7,739 bases of DNA. Source: Pseudomonadota bacterium (GTDB taxonomy: Bacteria; Myxococcota_A; Polyangia; Polyangiales; Polyangiaceae). The notes below the pieces were generated by a model. The model ran no database searches and had not been told where the DNA came from. It saw nothing but the letters and a program-made list of their open reading frames with translations. The stretch spans positions 1-7,739 of the forward strand of contig JAEYYX010000037.1 in assembly GCA_023428245.1 (NCBI GenBank), read 5' to 3'. Made by a program: the position numbers and the translations under genes. Positions 1-6,412 of the stretch are shown one piece after another. Position 1 is the stretch's first letter, and every line of letters begins with the position of its first letter.

Positions 1-2
1 AA

Positions 3-36
3 CCCCCGCGCGCCCGCCCCCGCCCCCCCCCGCGCC
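3..36. repeat. C-rich low-complexity tract (G-rich on the minus strand)
   Basis: This stretch is almost only C and G, with an uninterrupted run of nine C at 23-31. Read on the minus strand, the strand matching pyk mRNA, it has five runs of three or more G separated by one to about five bases, which fits the usual G-quadruplex pattern. It lies 50-90 bases past the pyk stop codon, so it would be in the 3' trailer of the pyk transcript if transcription reaches it. It codes for nothing visible. Confidence 0.6.
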
Positions 37-44
37 CTATCTTA

Positions 45-75
45 GGCGACCGAAGCCGCGCGTCGCGCTTCCGCC
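45..75 (-). terminator. Possible terminator hairpin downstream of pyk
   Basis: Bases 45-48 (GGCG) pair with 72-75 (CGCC). Inside that, 52-56 (GAAGC) pair with 67-71 (GCTTC), and 58-60 (GCG) pair with 64-66 (CGC), with a three-base loop, one bulged C at 57 and a three-base bulge at 49-51. The hairpin begins 14 bases after the pyk stop. There is no T-run after it in the pyk direction, so it is not a classical intrinsic terminator. Hairpins without a U-tract are common in GC-rich genomes, and it could instead protect the mRNA end. Confidence 0.35.
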
Positions 76-89
76 TGAGGAATCCCTCG

Positions 90-1529
90 TCAGTTTTCTT
101 CGAAAGTACGGACCTGAATCGCCTCGATGCGCTCGGGGCCCGCCTGGATATCGCTCACCACGACCACGTGGTCTCCGGGGAGCAAGCGGTTGCGCCTCCG
201 GAGCTCGGCCATCGCGCTGGCAACGGTGAGCTCAGGGTGCTCTTCGTTGAACTGGATGACGATCGGAACGACCGAACGAACCGCCCACAGGCGGCGACGT
301 GCGCTCTCGTCATCCGTGCAGCCGTAGATGATCGCGGTGCGCGGGCGGAACGAGGACACGATCTCGGCGAGACGACCCGAGCGGCTCGTCACGACGATGG
401 CGCGGGAGTTCAGCGAATCGGCCAAGCTACAGGCAGCGCGTGCGAGGTGATCACGAACCTCGGTCACCTTGCGCTCGAGGTGGAAGCCAATCGATGGCTC
501 TTTCTCCATGCGGCGCGCGATGCTGTCCATGATCTGGACGCACTTGACGGGGTACTTCCCTGCGCCGGTCTCACCGCTCAGCATGATGCAGTCGGCGCCT
601 TCGAACACAGCGTTGGCGACGTCGCTCACCTCGGCGCGCGTCGGCGTCGGGCTCGTGATCATCGACTCGAGCAGGTGCGTCGCGACGATGACCGGCTTGC
701 CGGCGAGCGAACAGGCCTGAACCATGCGGCGCTGGCGGATCGGAAGATCGCGGATCTGGATTTCGACGCCGAGATCGCCGCGGGCGACCATGATGCCGTC
801 GGCCTCAGCCAAGATCTCGTCGAAGTTGTCGACGCCCTCTTGGTTCTCGATCTTGGCGAAGATGCGTGTCTTCTTGCCGGCAGCCTCGACGATACGGCGA
901 CACTCGCGGATGTCGTCGGCGCTGCGCACAAAGGAGAGCGCGATGATGTCGACATCGCTCTTCAGACCGAACTCGATGTCCTTGTAGTCCTTCTCGGTGA
1001 TGCTCGGGAGGTTCACGCGGATGCCCGGGAGGTTCACGTGGCGGCGTGAGCCGACCTTTCCTCCGTCGATCACCTTGCAGCGGAGGCGTGCGCCTGCGAT
1101 CTCGAGGACGTCGACGTTGATGATGCCGTTGTCGATCGTGATGCGGTCGCCGGCCTTGAGGTCGGTGACCAGGTCTTTGTAGGCGACGTACACGTACTGT
1201 TCGTCAGCCGCGTCGTCGAGAGAGACCGAGAGTGTCACCTCTGCGCCCGGCTCGAGGACGAGCGGGTTCTGGCGCTCGCCAGTCCTGATCTCGGGCCCTT
1301 GGGTATCGAGCAACTTTGCGATGGGGTGATTCAGCTCTTTGTTCAGAGCGTCAATCATCGCAAAAGCCTTGCCGTGCGATTCGTGATTGCCGTGGCTGAA
1401 GTTGAACCGGGCGATGTTCATCCCGGCGGCGGCCATCTCTCGAAGAATCTCCGGCGTGCTGCTCGCGGGGCCCAGGGTGCAGATGATTTTAGTGTGCCGG
1501 AAGTCGCGGCGCTGAGCTTGGGTTGTCAT
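90..1529 (-). CDS. pyk: Pyruvate kinase
   Basis: Converts phosphoenolpyruvate and ADP to pyruvate and ATP, the last step of glycolysis, in the cytoplasm. The 479 residues match the usual bacterial length (about 470-480). The order is the family's: barrel start with TKIICTLGP (13-21) and RFNFSHG (41-47), LDTQGPEIRTG (74-84) leading into the B domain (about 80-178), FAKIENQEGV (224-233), MVARGDLGVE (247-256), IVATHLLESM (281-290), then a C-terminal regulatory domain (about 355-479). K226 is the expected catalytic lysine, E228 and D252 the metal ligands, and T284 the active-site threonine. TSRSGRLA (381-388) aligns with the loop that binds sugar-phosphate effectors in other pyruvate kinases; the effector here cannot be told. 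Small departures are Gln at 77 where many enzymes have Lys, and HLLESM instead of the common QMLESM. The ATG is preceded by a modest GAG about 9 bases upstream. The gene is transcribed away from prfC. Confidence 0.97.
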   Translation of the reverse strand: MTTQAQRRDFRHTKIICTLGPASSTPEILREMAAAGMNIARFNFSHGNHESHGKAFAMIDALNKELNHPIAKLLDTQGPEIRTGERQNPLVLEPGAEVTLSVSLDDAADEQYVYVAYKDLVTDLKAGDRITIDNGIINVDVLEIAGARLRCKVIDGGKVGSRRHVNLPGIRVNLPSITEKDYKDIEFGLKSDVDIIALSFVRSADDIRECRRIVEAAGKKTRIFAKIENQEGVDNFDEILAEADGIMVARGDLGVEIQIRDLPIRQRRMVQACSLAGKPVIVATHLLESMITSPTPTRAEVSDVANAVFEGADCIMLSGETGAGKYPVKCVQIMDSIARRMEKEPSIGFHLERKVTEVRDHLARAACSLADSLNSRAIVVTSRSGRLAEIVSSFRPRTAIIYGCTDDESARRRLWAVRSVVPIVIQFNEEHPELTVASAMAELRRRNRLLPGDHVVVVSDIQAGPERIEAIQVRTFEEN

Positions 1530-1647
1530 GAGTTCTCAAATGGGAGGGTAAGGGCGGCCTTTAGCATCGGGGGTGGCCTAGAAAAATGCCCCAATTGCAT
1601 CAGGCTGTTTCTTCCTCGCCTCCCGGGTCATAGTCCGCGCCCCCCGG
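1530..1647. promoter_or_regulatory. Divergent intergenic region between pyk and prfC
   Basis: These 118 bases separate two genes read in opposite directions, so both promoters should lie here. No convincing -35/-10 pair was found on either strand. The prfC side is pyrimidine-rich and lacks a Shine-Dalgarno sequence. The pyk side has only a weak GAG. A small inverted pair, ATGC at 1586-1589 and GCAT at 1597-1600, is too short to call an operator. Confidence 0.5.
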
Positions 1648-3240
1648 ATGTCAGCCCTCTCTCTCGAAGACCAAGTCCTTTCTCGGCGTACCTTTGCGAT
1701 CATTTCGCATCCTGACGCTGGTAAGACCACATTGACCGAGAAACTCCTCCTGACCGGCGGCGCCATCCAGCTCGCGGGCGCCGTGAAAGCAAGAGGAGAT
1801 GCCCGTCGCGCCCGCAGCGACTGGATGAAAGTGGAGCAGGAACGCGGCATTTCCGTGACGACGTCCGCGATGACGTTCGAGTACAACGGACATGTCTGCA
1901 ACCTCGTCGACACGCCCGGCCACCAGGATTTCTCTGAGGATACCTATCGGACACTCACCGCCGTCGACTCGGCCATCATGGTCATCGACGCCGCCAAGGG
2001 CATCGAGGAACAAACTCGGAAACTCTTCGAAGTATGCCGCCTCCGCGACATTCCCATCCTCACCTTTATCAACAAGCTGGACCGCGAAGGTCGCGATCCG
2101 TTCGAGTTGATGAGCGAAATCGAGGAAACATTGGCGCTCGACGTGACGCCGCTCTCCTGGCCGATCGGCATGGGACGAGACTTCCTCGGCTGTTACGATC
2201 TCCGGCGCGATCGCCTTTTGCTCATGGAAAAGAGCAAAGACAGGCTGGTCGACCACGCCGAGGAGTGCAAAGGGCTCGGCGATCCGAAGCTCGATGAGCT
2301 CCTGCCCGAAAGCCGGGTCGAGGCCCTCCGCGAGGAGGCCGAGATGGCCCGGGGGCTCTGCCCCACCTTCAACCACCAGAGTTTCCTCGAGGGTCACATG
2401 ACCCCCGTCTTTTTCGGCAGCGCACTCAACACTTTCGGGGTCGGTGAGCTCTTGAATGGCGTAATTGAGCTTGCTCCGCCCCCCCGGCCCCAAAAGGCGC
2501 GCGAGCGCGTGGTCGAGGCGACGGAGAAGAAGGTCACAGCCTTCGTCTTCAAGATCCAGGCGAACATGGATCCGAAGCACCGCGACCGCATCGCGTTCAT
2601 CCGCCTCTGCTCCGGTCACTTCAAGCGGGGCGCCAAGCTTGTGCACGTCCCGAGCGGCAGCACCATGAACGTGCACAATCCCGTGCAGTTCCTCGCTCAG
2701 GATCGCGATCTCGCGGAAGACGCCTTCGCCGGCGACATCCTCGGCATCCCCAATCACGGAAAGCTCAGGATCGGCGATACTCTGACCGAAGGCGAAGATC
2801 TCCACTTTATGGGCATCCCAAGCTTCGCGCCCGAGCTGCTCCAAAGGGTCCGACCTCTCGATCCGCTCCGCGCCAAACATTTGGGGCGCGCCCTCGAGCA
2901 GATCGCGGAGGAAGGTGGCGCTCGCGTCTTTAAGCCCTCGTCCGGCTCAAACTGGATCGTCGGCGTCGTGGGCGCGTTGCAGTTCGACGTGCTCGCCGAT
3001 CGCATTCGGACCGAATACGACGTTCCTGTCGCCTTCGAAGGCGCGGGCCTCTTCACGGCGCGCTGGCTCGCCTACGACGATCATAAGGAGTTCGAGAAGT
3101 TCCAGTCCCAGAACGGCGGCTATCTCGCGACTGACCATACGGGGACGCCGGTGTTTTTGGCTCGGAACTCCTGGCACCTCGAAACGACCCAGAAGGAGTG
3201 GCCGAAGATCCGCTTCTTGAAGACCTTCGAGCAAGGCTGA
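1648..3240 (+). CDS. prfC: Peptide chain release factor 3 (RF3)
   Basis: A translational GTPase that removes RF1 or RF2 from the ribosome after peptide release. Its 530 residues compare with 529 in E. coli RF3, and similarity runs the full length. GTPase motifs are in order: G1 HPDAGKTT (21-28), G2 around RGISVTT (66-72), G3 DTPGHQDF (88-95), G4 NKLD (142-145) and G5 near GSAL (257-260). RF3-specific stretches follow: SEDTYRTLTAVD (96-107), FKIQANMDPKHRDR (301-314), GIPSFAPEL (389-397) and LQFDV (444-448). These separate RF3 from EF-G and other relatives. The ATG was chosen because RRTFAIISHPDAGKT then falls at the same distance from the N-terminus as in E. coli. No Shine-Dalgarno precedes it; the ten bases upstream are nearly all C and G, so initiation may be leaderless or SD-independent. 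Confidence 0.97.
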   Translation: MSALSLEDQVLSRRTFAIISHPDAGKTTLTEKLLLTGGAIQLAGAVKARGDARRARSDWMKVEQERGISVTTSAMTFEYNGHVCNLVDTPGHQDFSEDTYRTLTAVDSAIMVIDAAKGIEEQTRKLFEVCRLRDIPILTFINKLDREGRDPFELMSEIEETLALDVTPLSWPIGMGRDFLGCYDLRRDRLLLMEKSKDRLVDHAEECKGLGDPKLDELLPESRVEALREEAEMARGLCPTFNHQSFLEGHMTPVFFGSALNTFGVGELLNGVIELAPPPRPQKARERVVEATEKKVTAFVFKIQANMDPKHRDRIAFIRLCSGHFKRGAKLVHVPSGSTMNVHNPVQFLAQDRDLAEDAFAGDILGIPNHGKLRIGDTLTEGEDLHFMGIPSFAPELLQRVRPLDPLRAKHLGRALEQIAEEGGARVFKPSSGSNWIVGVVGALQFDVLADRIRTEYDVPVAFEGAGLFTARWLAYDDHKEFEKFQSQNGGYLATDHTGTPVFLARNSWHLETTQKEWPKIRFLKTFEQG

Positions 3241-3283
3241 GTGAGCGCCCGAGCTGGCCAGTTCGCCCGACTTCGGCCAAATT

Positions 3284-3323
3284 GGGCGCCGTCGGCGCAG
3301 CATTTTCTGCGCCGACCGCGCCC
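3284..3323 (+). terminator. Strong inverted repeat after prfC (candidate terminator or regulatory hairpin)
   Basis: Bases 3291-3300 (GTCGGCGCAG) and 3307-3316 (CTGCGCCGAC) are perfect reverse complements of 10 bp around the 6-base loop CATTTT. A second stem, GGGCG at 3284-3288 with CGCCC at 3319-3323, extends it past a 2x2 mismatch. It sits 43 bases after the prfC stop and 29 bases before the next start codon. No T-run follows, so a classical intrinsic terminator is not shown. It could be a U-tract-free terminator, an mRNA-stabilising element or a protein-binding palindrome for the downstream gene. Confidence 0.5.
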
Positions 3324-3351
3324 CTTGTGCTGAAGCGGGAATTCGAAAACA

Positions 3352-4251
3352 ATGACGGACCCGGCGAGGGTCCTTCCGACGTGCCAGAGTTTGACTCCGA
3401 TGAGCGGCCAGAACGATTCCGATTCCGGACAACGACGCGACACACACCGCGGGTTGGGTGAGGTCGAGGCTGGCTTCATCCCATCCGACTCGAGTGAGCT
3501 GCGCCCGTCCTTTCCGCCGGAGCAGACGGAGGCAGGCTCGCCCTACGATGTGAAGCTTCCTTCGTCTCCGAAGGTGCCCCAGATTGACGATCTCACGACA
3601 GCGCCAGAAATCGAGGTCCCCGAACACCGGGCCCTCTTCGACACCTCGGTCGGCGGTGGCTCGAACCGTGTCTCCGGTGGACGGGAGACCGCCCGCGCCT
3701 ACGTCGCCCCGCGCACTCCGCGCCCGGTCCTCTTTCATTCTCAGGACACGATGAGCATCGAGGTCGCCGAGCGGAACAACGAGTTCGACACGATTCCGAG
3801 CCTCTCACGCCGCAAGGTCGCGCGCCTGCTCGAAGACGCGATCCCCGGTCTCGATACTTCCCCCGCCGAGCGCGGCGTGAACCTCTGGTTCGTCATGGGA
3901 CTCGCGCTCTTCGGTGGCATCTTCCTCATATTCTTAGCGAATCGTGAGACACCGGAGGGCGACCTGGCCGGAGGCGAAGCCCCCACCGAACCCGTCGGTC
4001 ACCTCACGCCCCCCGCGGCGAGCCTACCCCCAAGCACGCCTCCGCCGCGACCCGTTGCGCCCCAGGAAGAGCCGAAGAAAGCCACCGCCTCTCAGGCCGA
4101 GCCCGAAGAGCCAGAAGCTCCCCCACCGAAGGTGAGCGCAAGCGCCCCCGCAGGGCCCAGCCCCGCTAAGAAACCCGCTCAGGCTTCGAAGCCCAAGGCC
4201 CCCGAGCCAAAGTCGACTCCCGCCACGAATCACGATCTCTGGCTCGAGTAG
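3352..4251 (+). CDS. Unrecognised single-pass membrane protein with Pro/Ala-rich C-terminal arm
   Basis: I do not recognise a family. The 299 residues show a polar, probably disordered N-terminal arm (1-130), a short charged helical-looking stretch with SRRKVARLL (152-160), one clear transmembrane helix (about 176-197, WFVMGLALFGGIFLIFLA), then about 100 residues rich in Pro, Ala, Glu and Lys (200-290). It ends in NHDLWLE. Basic residues lie before the helix and acidic ones after it, so by the positive-inside rule the N-terminus should be cytoplasmic and the Pro-rich arm periplasmic, a layout like TonB-type or spacer-bearing envelope proteins. No signal peptide, enzyme motif or TonB C-terminal domain is visible. 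The start is uncertain: ATG at 3352 has a GCGGGA about 11 bases upstream, while ATG at 3400 (residue 17) gives the polar N-terminus MSGQNDSDSG. The stop is 48 bases before the first Rpn-like gene, so co-transcription is possible. Confidence 0.75.
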   Translation: MTDPARVLPTCQSLTPMSGQNDSDSGQRRDTHRGLGEVEAGFIPSDSSELRPSFPPEQTEAGSPYDVKLPSSPKVPQIDDLTTAPEIEVPEHRALFDTSVGGGSNRVSGGRETARAYVAPRTPRPVLFHSQDTMSIEVAERNNEFDTIPSLSRRKVARLLEDAIPGLDTSPAERGVNLWFVMGLALFGGIFLIFLANRETPEGDLAGGEAPTEPVGHLTPPAASLPPSTPPPRPVAPQEEPKKATASQAEPEEPEAPPPKVSASAPAGPSPAKKPAQASKPKAPEPKSTPATNHDLWLE

Positions 4252-4281
4252 CGCTCCGTTCGGCGCAACGTCCTCTCCTTC

Positions 4282-4394
4282 AGGCCGAAGCGGGGAGGCG
4301 TGCCGAGCCAACTCCACGAGGCCATCCTCGATCTCTTCCGAGCGCAGCCGAAGCTCGCTCCCGATCTGCTCACGAAGGGCCTGGGCCTCGAGGT
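4282..4394 (+). repeat. 113-bp exact direct repeat, copy A (leader plus 5' end of copy 1)
   Basis: These bases are identical to 6413-6525. The repeat covers the last 18 bases of the leader, including GGGGAGG, the GTG start and the first 31 codons. Perfect identity including synonymous positions and untranslated bases points to recent duplication or gene conversion between copies 1 and 3. The second full-length gene, lying between them, does not share it at this level. Confidence 0.85.
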
Positions 4395-5178
4395 CCCCTC
4401 AGAGCGCGTGAGTGTCCTGCCCGCCGACTTCGGCGAGACGCGCCCCGCCGAGTACCGAGCGGATCACGTCGTCCTGGTCGAAGACCAAGAGACAAGCCTC
4501 GGCATCGTCGTGGAGGTGCAGCTCTCCCGGGATGAGAGAAAGCGCTACTCCTGGCCCTACTACGCGGCGAGCCTCAGAGCGCGCCAGAGCTGCCCCGCGA
4601 TCGTGCTCGTCGTCTGTCCGCTTCGCCGCGTCGCCGCTTGGGCCCGAGTTCCGATCGAGCTCGGCGGCGAAAACCGATTCCGAGCCATCGTCTTCGGTCC
4701 CGACGACATCCCAGCGATGGCGAGCCCCGAGGAGGCCCGCGCCGATCCGGAGCTGGCCGTGCTCTCGGCGCTCGCCCACGGAAAGTCCAAGGATATCAGC
4801 CGCGCGGTCGAGGTCGCCCAGAGCGCGCTCGCGGCCGCAGCGGAGCTCGACCGTGAGCGATCCACCTACTATTATGACATCATCTGGTCCGGGCTCGGCC
4901 CGAAGGTACAGGAGGCCCTGCGCGTGGCAAAAGCAAACTACCAATATCAAAGCGAATTCGCTCGAAGGTACGTCGAGGAAGGCCGCGAGGAAGGTCGGGA
5001 GGAAGGCCGAGTGGCGGGCACACGCCGCACCCTCGAGAAGCAATTGCGCCTGAAGTTCGGCGCGATCTCGCCCGAGACCGAGGCGCGCCTCGCCGCCGCG
5101 ACGGAGGCGGAGCTCGACCTCTGGACAGAACGCATCCTGACCGCCAAGAGCGCTGAAGCGGTCTTTTCGGAATCCTGA
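4300..5178 (+). CDS. Rpn-like PD-(D/E)XK family protein, copy 1
   Basis: 292 residues, the first of three full-length paralogs. Residues 1-40 (PSQLHEAILDLF, then KLAPDLL) are a helical head. Residues 48-110 hold the probable nuclease core: RPAEYRAD with D55, then a strand ending in E72-V-Q74, followed by a basic helix (RDERKRYSWPYY). Asp...Glu-x-Gln is the form of the PD-(D/E)XK signature seen in Rpn and related putative-transposase nucleases. Residues 147-162 (ADPELAVLSALAHG) are strongly kept in all copies. A linker with Glu-Gly-Arg-Glu repeats (228-237) leads to a C-terminal domain (about 245-289) resembling DUF4351. DNase activity is inferred from family resemblance; no search was possible. 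The GTG start is set by an upstream in-frame stop at 4249 and by agreement with the other copies. Its GGGGAGG ends only 1 base before the GTG, unusually close. An internal GTG at codon 209 has a much better site. Confidence 0.88.
   Translation: MPSQLHEAILDLFRAQPKLAPDLLTKGLGLEVPSERVSVLPADFGETRPAEYRADHVVLVEDQETSLGIVVEVQLSRDERKRYSWPYYAASLRARQSCPAIVLVVCPLRRVAAWARVPIELGGENRFRAIVFGPDDIPAMASPEEARADPELAVLSALAHGKSKDISRAVEVAQSALAAAAELDRERSTYYYDIIWSGLGPKVQEALRVAKANYQYQSEFARRYVEEGREEGREEGRVAGTRRTLEKQLRLKFGAISPETEARLAAATEAELDLWTERILTAKSAEAVFSES
4873..4966 (+). repeat. 94-bp exact direct repeat, copy A (covers the internal start)
   Basis: Identical to 6109-6202 in the second full-length gene, although the rest of those two genes differs a great deal. 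It codes for residues 192-222 and includes the internal AGGAGG and GTG. The third full-length gene has five differences in the same stretch, none in the AGGAGG or the GTG. A sharply bounded identity block inside divergent genes is the usual mark of gene conversion. Confidence 0.85.
4910..4926 (+). promoter_or_regulatory. Internal ribosome-binding site and GTG start in copy 1
   Basis: AGGAGG (4910-4915), 8 bases, then GTG (4924-4926) in the same frame as the host gene (codon 209). Initiation here would give an 84-residue C-terminal protein ending at 5178, with the YQYQSEFARRY helix, the Glu-Gly repeats and the DUF4351-like domain but no nuclease core. The AGGAGG also encodes Gln-Glu-Ala, so it could be kept for protein reasons alone. 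Confidence 0.45.
4978..5013 (+). repeat. Three imperfect 12-bp units encoding EGRE-type repeats, copy 1
   Basis: GAAGGCCGCGAG, GAAGGTCGGGAG and GAAGGCCGAGTG stand in tandem and in frame, encoding EGRE, EGRE and EGRV. The second full-length gene has lost two units here, and the third has 3.5 cleaner units of a different type. Units of four codons let copy number change without a frameshift, so this linker varies in length between paralogs. Confidence 0.75.
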
Positions 5179-5208
5179 CCCCACTCATCCCGGGCTCGGC
5201 CCGAAGGT

Positions 5209-5227
5209 AAAGGAGGCCCTTTCCGTG
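5209..5227 (+). promoter_or_regulatory. Ribosome-binding site of the short paralog
   Basis: AAAGGAGG (5209-5216) lies 8 bases before the GTG at 5225. It is the strongest Shine-Dalgarno sequence seen in the window and matches in position the internal sites of the three long genes. The change from CAGGAGG to AAAGGAGG makes the site slightly better than in the long copies. Confidence 0.6.
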
Positions 5228-5491
5228 GCAAAAGGAAAACACAAGTATCGCAGCGATTTCGCACGAAAGTACTACGATCAGGGTCTGGAGGAAGGGCGTG
5301 AACTAGCGCGACGGGAAGGCTATCTCGTGGGCATACGCGGGGTCCTTGAGGTGATATTACGCTCGAAGTTCGGCGCACTGTCGCCCGAGACCGAGGCACG
5401 TCTGGCCGCCGCGACGGAGGCAGAGCTCGACCTCTGGACAGAACGCATCCTCACCGCCACGAGCCTGGACGTGGTCTTCGGCGAGAGCTGA
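5225..5491 (+). CDS. Short C-terminal-only Rpn-like paralog (DUF4351-like; possible stand-alone antitoxin or remnant)
   Basis: 88 residues matching only the C-terminal third of the neighbouring full-length proteins: KYRSDFARKYYDQG (about 7-20), a Glu-Gly/Arg linker, then KFGALSPETEARL and TEAELDLWTERIL, the DUF4351-like domain. It has no nuclease core. DNA similarity to copy 1 begins abruptly at about 5190, 11 bases after that gene's stop, and includes 11 codons upstream of the GTG (GLGPKVKEALS), so it came from a truncated full-length copy. The frame is open throughout, however, and the stretch just after the start has diverged by amino-acid changes without any stop or frameshift. With its AAAGGAGG and GTG it looks translatable. 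Its 3' end is closest to the second full-length gene. It is either a functional small protein equal to the predicted internal products or a recent remnant. Confidence 0.6.
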   Translation: MAKGKHKYRSDFARKYYDQGLEEGRELARREGYLVGIRGVLEVILRSKFGALSPETEARLAAATEAELDLWTERILTATSLDVVFGES

Positions 5492-5535
5492 TCGAAGGGG
5501 CGCAACGCGCTCCGGTCGCGGCCGAGAGTCGCTGG

Positions 5536-6390
5536 GTGCCGAGTCAGCTCCATGAGACGATCCTCGATCTGTTCAAAGCGCAGCCGAGGCTGGCTCCAAA
5601 GCTGCTTCGGGAGGGGCTGGGGTTTCAAGTCTCGTCCGAGAGGGTGAGCGTGTGCTCGAGCGATTTCGGAGAAGCGCGCCCGGCCGAGTATCGAGCCGAC
5701 CATGTACTGCTGGTCGAATGGGAGGCGGGAGCCCTCGGCATCATCGTGGAAGTGCAGCTCTCGCGCGACGAGCGAAAGAGGTACTCATGGCCCTACTACG
5801 CAGCGAGCCTTCGGGCGCGCCAGAGTTGTCCAGTGATTGTCCTCGTGGTGTGCCCTCGGAGAGGGGTGGCGCGCTGGGCGAATGAGCCGATCGATCTGGG
5901 AGGAGGCAACGAGTTTCGGCCTGCGGTACTCGGCCCAGCGAACGCGCCCGTCGTGCGGGATCCGAATACGGCGCGAGCCGATCCAGAGTTGGCGGTGCTC
6001 TCGGCGTTGATCCATGGAAACTCGAAGGAATTCGAGGTCGCGCTCGAGGTAGCGACTGTTGCGATTGGAGCGGCGGCGGAGCTCGACCGTGAGCGGTCCA
6101 CTTACTACTATGACATCATCTGGTCCGGGCTCGGCCCGAAGGTACAGGAGGCCCTGCGCGTGGCAAAAGCAAACTACCAATATCAAAGCGAATTCGCTCG
6201 AAAGTACGTTGAGGAAGGCCACGTGGCAGGAACCCGTCGGACCCTCGAGAAGCAATTGCGCTTGAAGTTCGGCGCACTGTCGCCCGAGATCGAGGCACGT
6301 CTGGCCGCCGCGACGGAGGCCGAGCTCGACCTCTGGACAGAACGCATCCTCGCGGCCACGAGTGTAGACACGGTCTTCATCGAACCCTGA
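5536..6390 (+). CDS. Rpn-like PD-(D/E)XK family protein, copy 2 (shorter linker)
   Basis: 284 residues, the most divergent of the three full-length paralogs. It keeps D55 and E72-V-Q74 with the same spacing, the RDERKRYSWPYYAASLRARQSCP stretch (78-100), ADPELAVLSALIHG and STYYYDIIWSGLGPKVQEAL. Many differences lie between residues 101 and 180 (for example NEFRPAVLGPANAPVVRDPN and EFEVALEVATVAIGA). It lacks eight residues relative to the others, exactly two Glu-Gly-Arg units, so the linker reads EEGHVAGTRRTLEKQ. The GTG start has little Shine-Dalgarno support (GAGAG about 8-12 bases upstream) and was set by alignment with the other copies. It starts 44 bases after the short paralog and ends 40 bases before copy 3, consistent with an operon. 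The internal GTG at 6160 carries the same AGGAGG as copy 1. Nuclease function is inferred from the motif. Confidence 0.88.
   Translation: MPSQLHETILDLFKAQPRLAPKLLREGLGFQVSSERVSVCSSDFGEARPAEYRADHVLLVEWEAGALGIIVEVQLSRDERKRYSWPYYAASLRARQSCPVIVLVVCPRRGVARWANEPIDLGGGNEFRPAVLGPANAPVVRDPNTARADPELAVLSALIHGNSKEFEVALEVATVAIGAAAELDRERSTYYYDIIWSGLGPKVQEALRVAKANYQYQSEFARKYVEEGHVAGTRRTLEKQLRLKFGALSPEIEARLAAATEAELDLWTERILAATSVDTVFIEP
6109..6202 (+). repeat. 94-bp exact direct repeat, copy B
   Basis: Second copy of the block at 4873-4966. Just upstream of it the two genes already differ at silent sites, and further upstream at many amino acids, so the shared block has definite edges. Confidence 0.85.
6146..6162 (+). 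promoter_or_regulatory. Internal ribosome-binding site and GTG start in copy 2
   Basis: AGGAGG (6146-6151), 8 bases, GTG (6160-6162), in frame at codon 209 of the host gene. The predicted internal product is 76 residues and ends at 6390. It is shorter than in the other copies because two linker repeat units are missing. Confidence 0.45.
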
Positions 6391-6412
6391 CGCACGCAAC
6401 GCTGACGGCCCG

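Noticed and set aside
168..1049. Long + strand open frame opposite pyk
   Set aside because: It is antisense to a confident pyruvate kinase gene; GC-rich coding DNA commonly leaves the opposite strand open. Its translation shows no recognisable motif.
1651..2880. 409-codon minus-strand open frame opposite prfC
   Set aside because: RF3 is unambiguous on the + strand with all GTPase motifs; the antisense frame is rich in Glu/Val/Leu typical of mirrored codons and has no family signature.
4399..5184. Minus-strand open frames opposite the Rpn-like genes, recurring in each copy
   Set aside because: They recur only because the genes are duplicated. They break at different points in the different copies, unlike the + strand frames.
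5179..5491. Short paralog as a frameshifted extension of copy 1
   Set aside because: Copy 1 already has a complete C-terminal domain before its stop at 5176-5178; the following segment repeats the same domain, so it is a duplicate and not the missing end.
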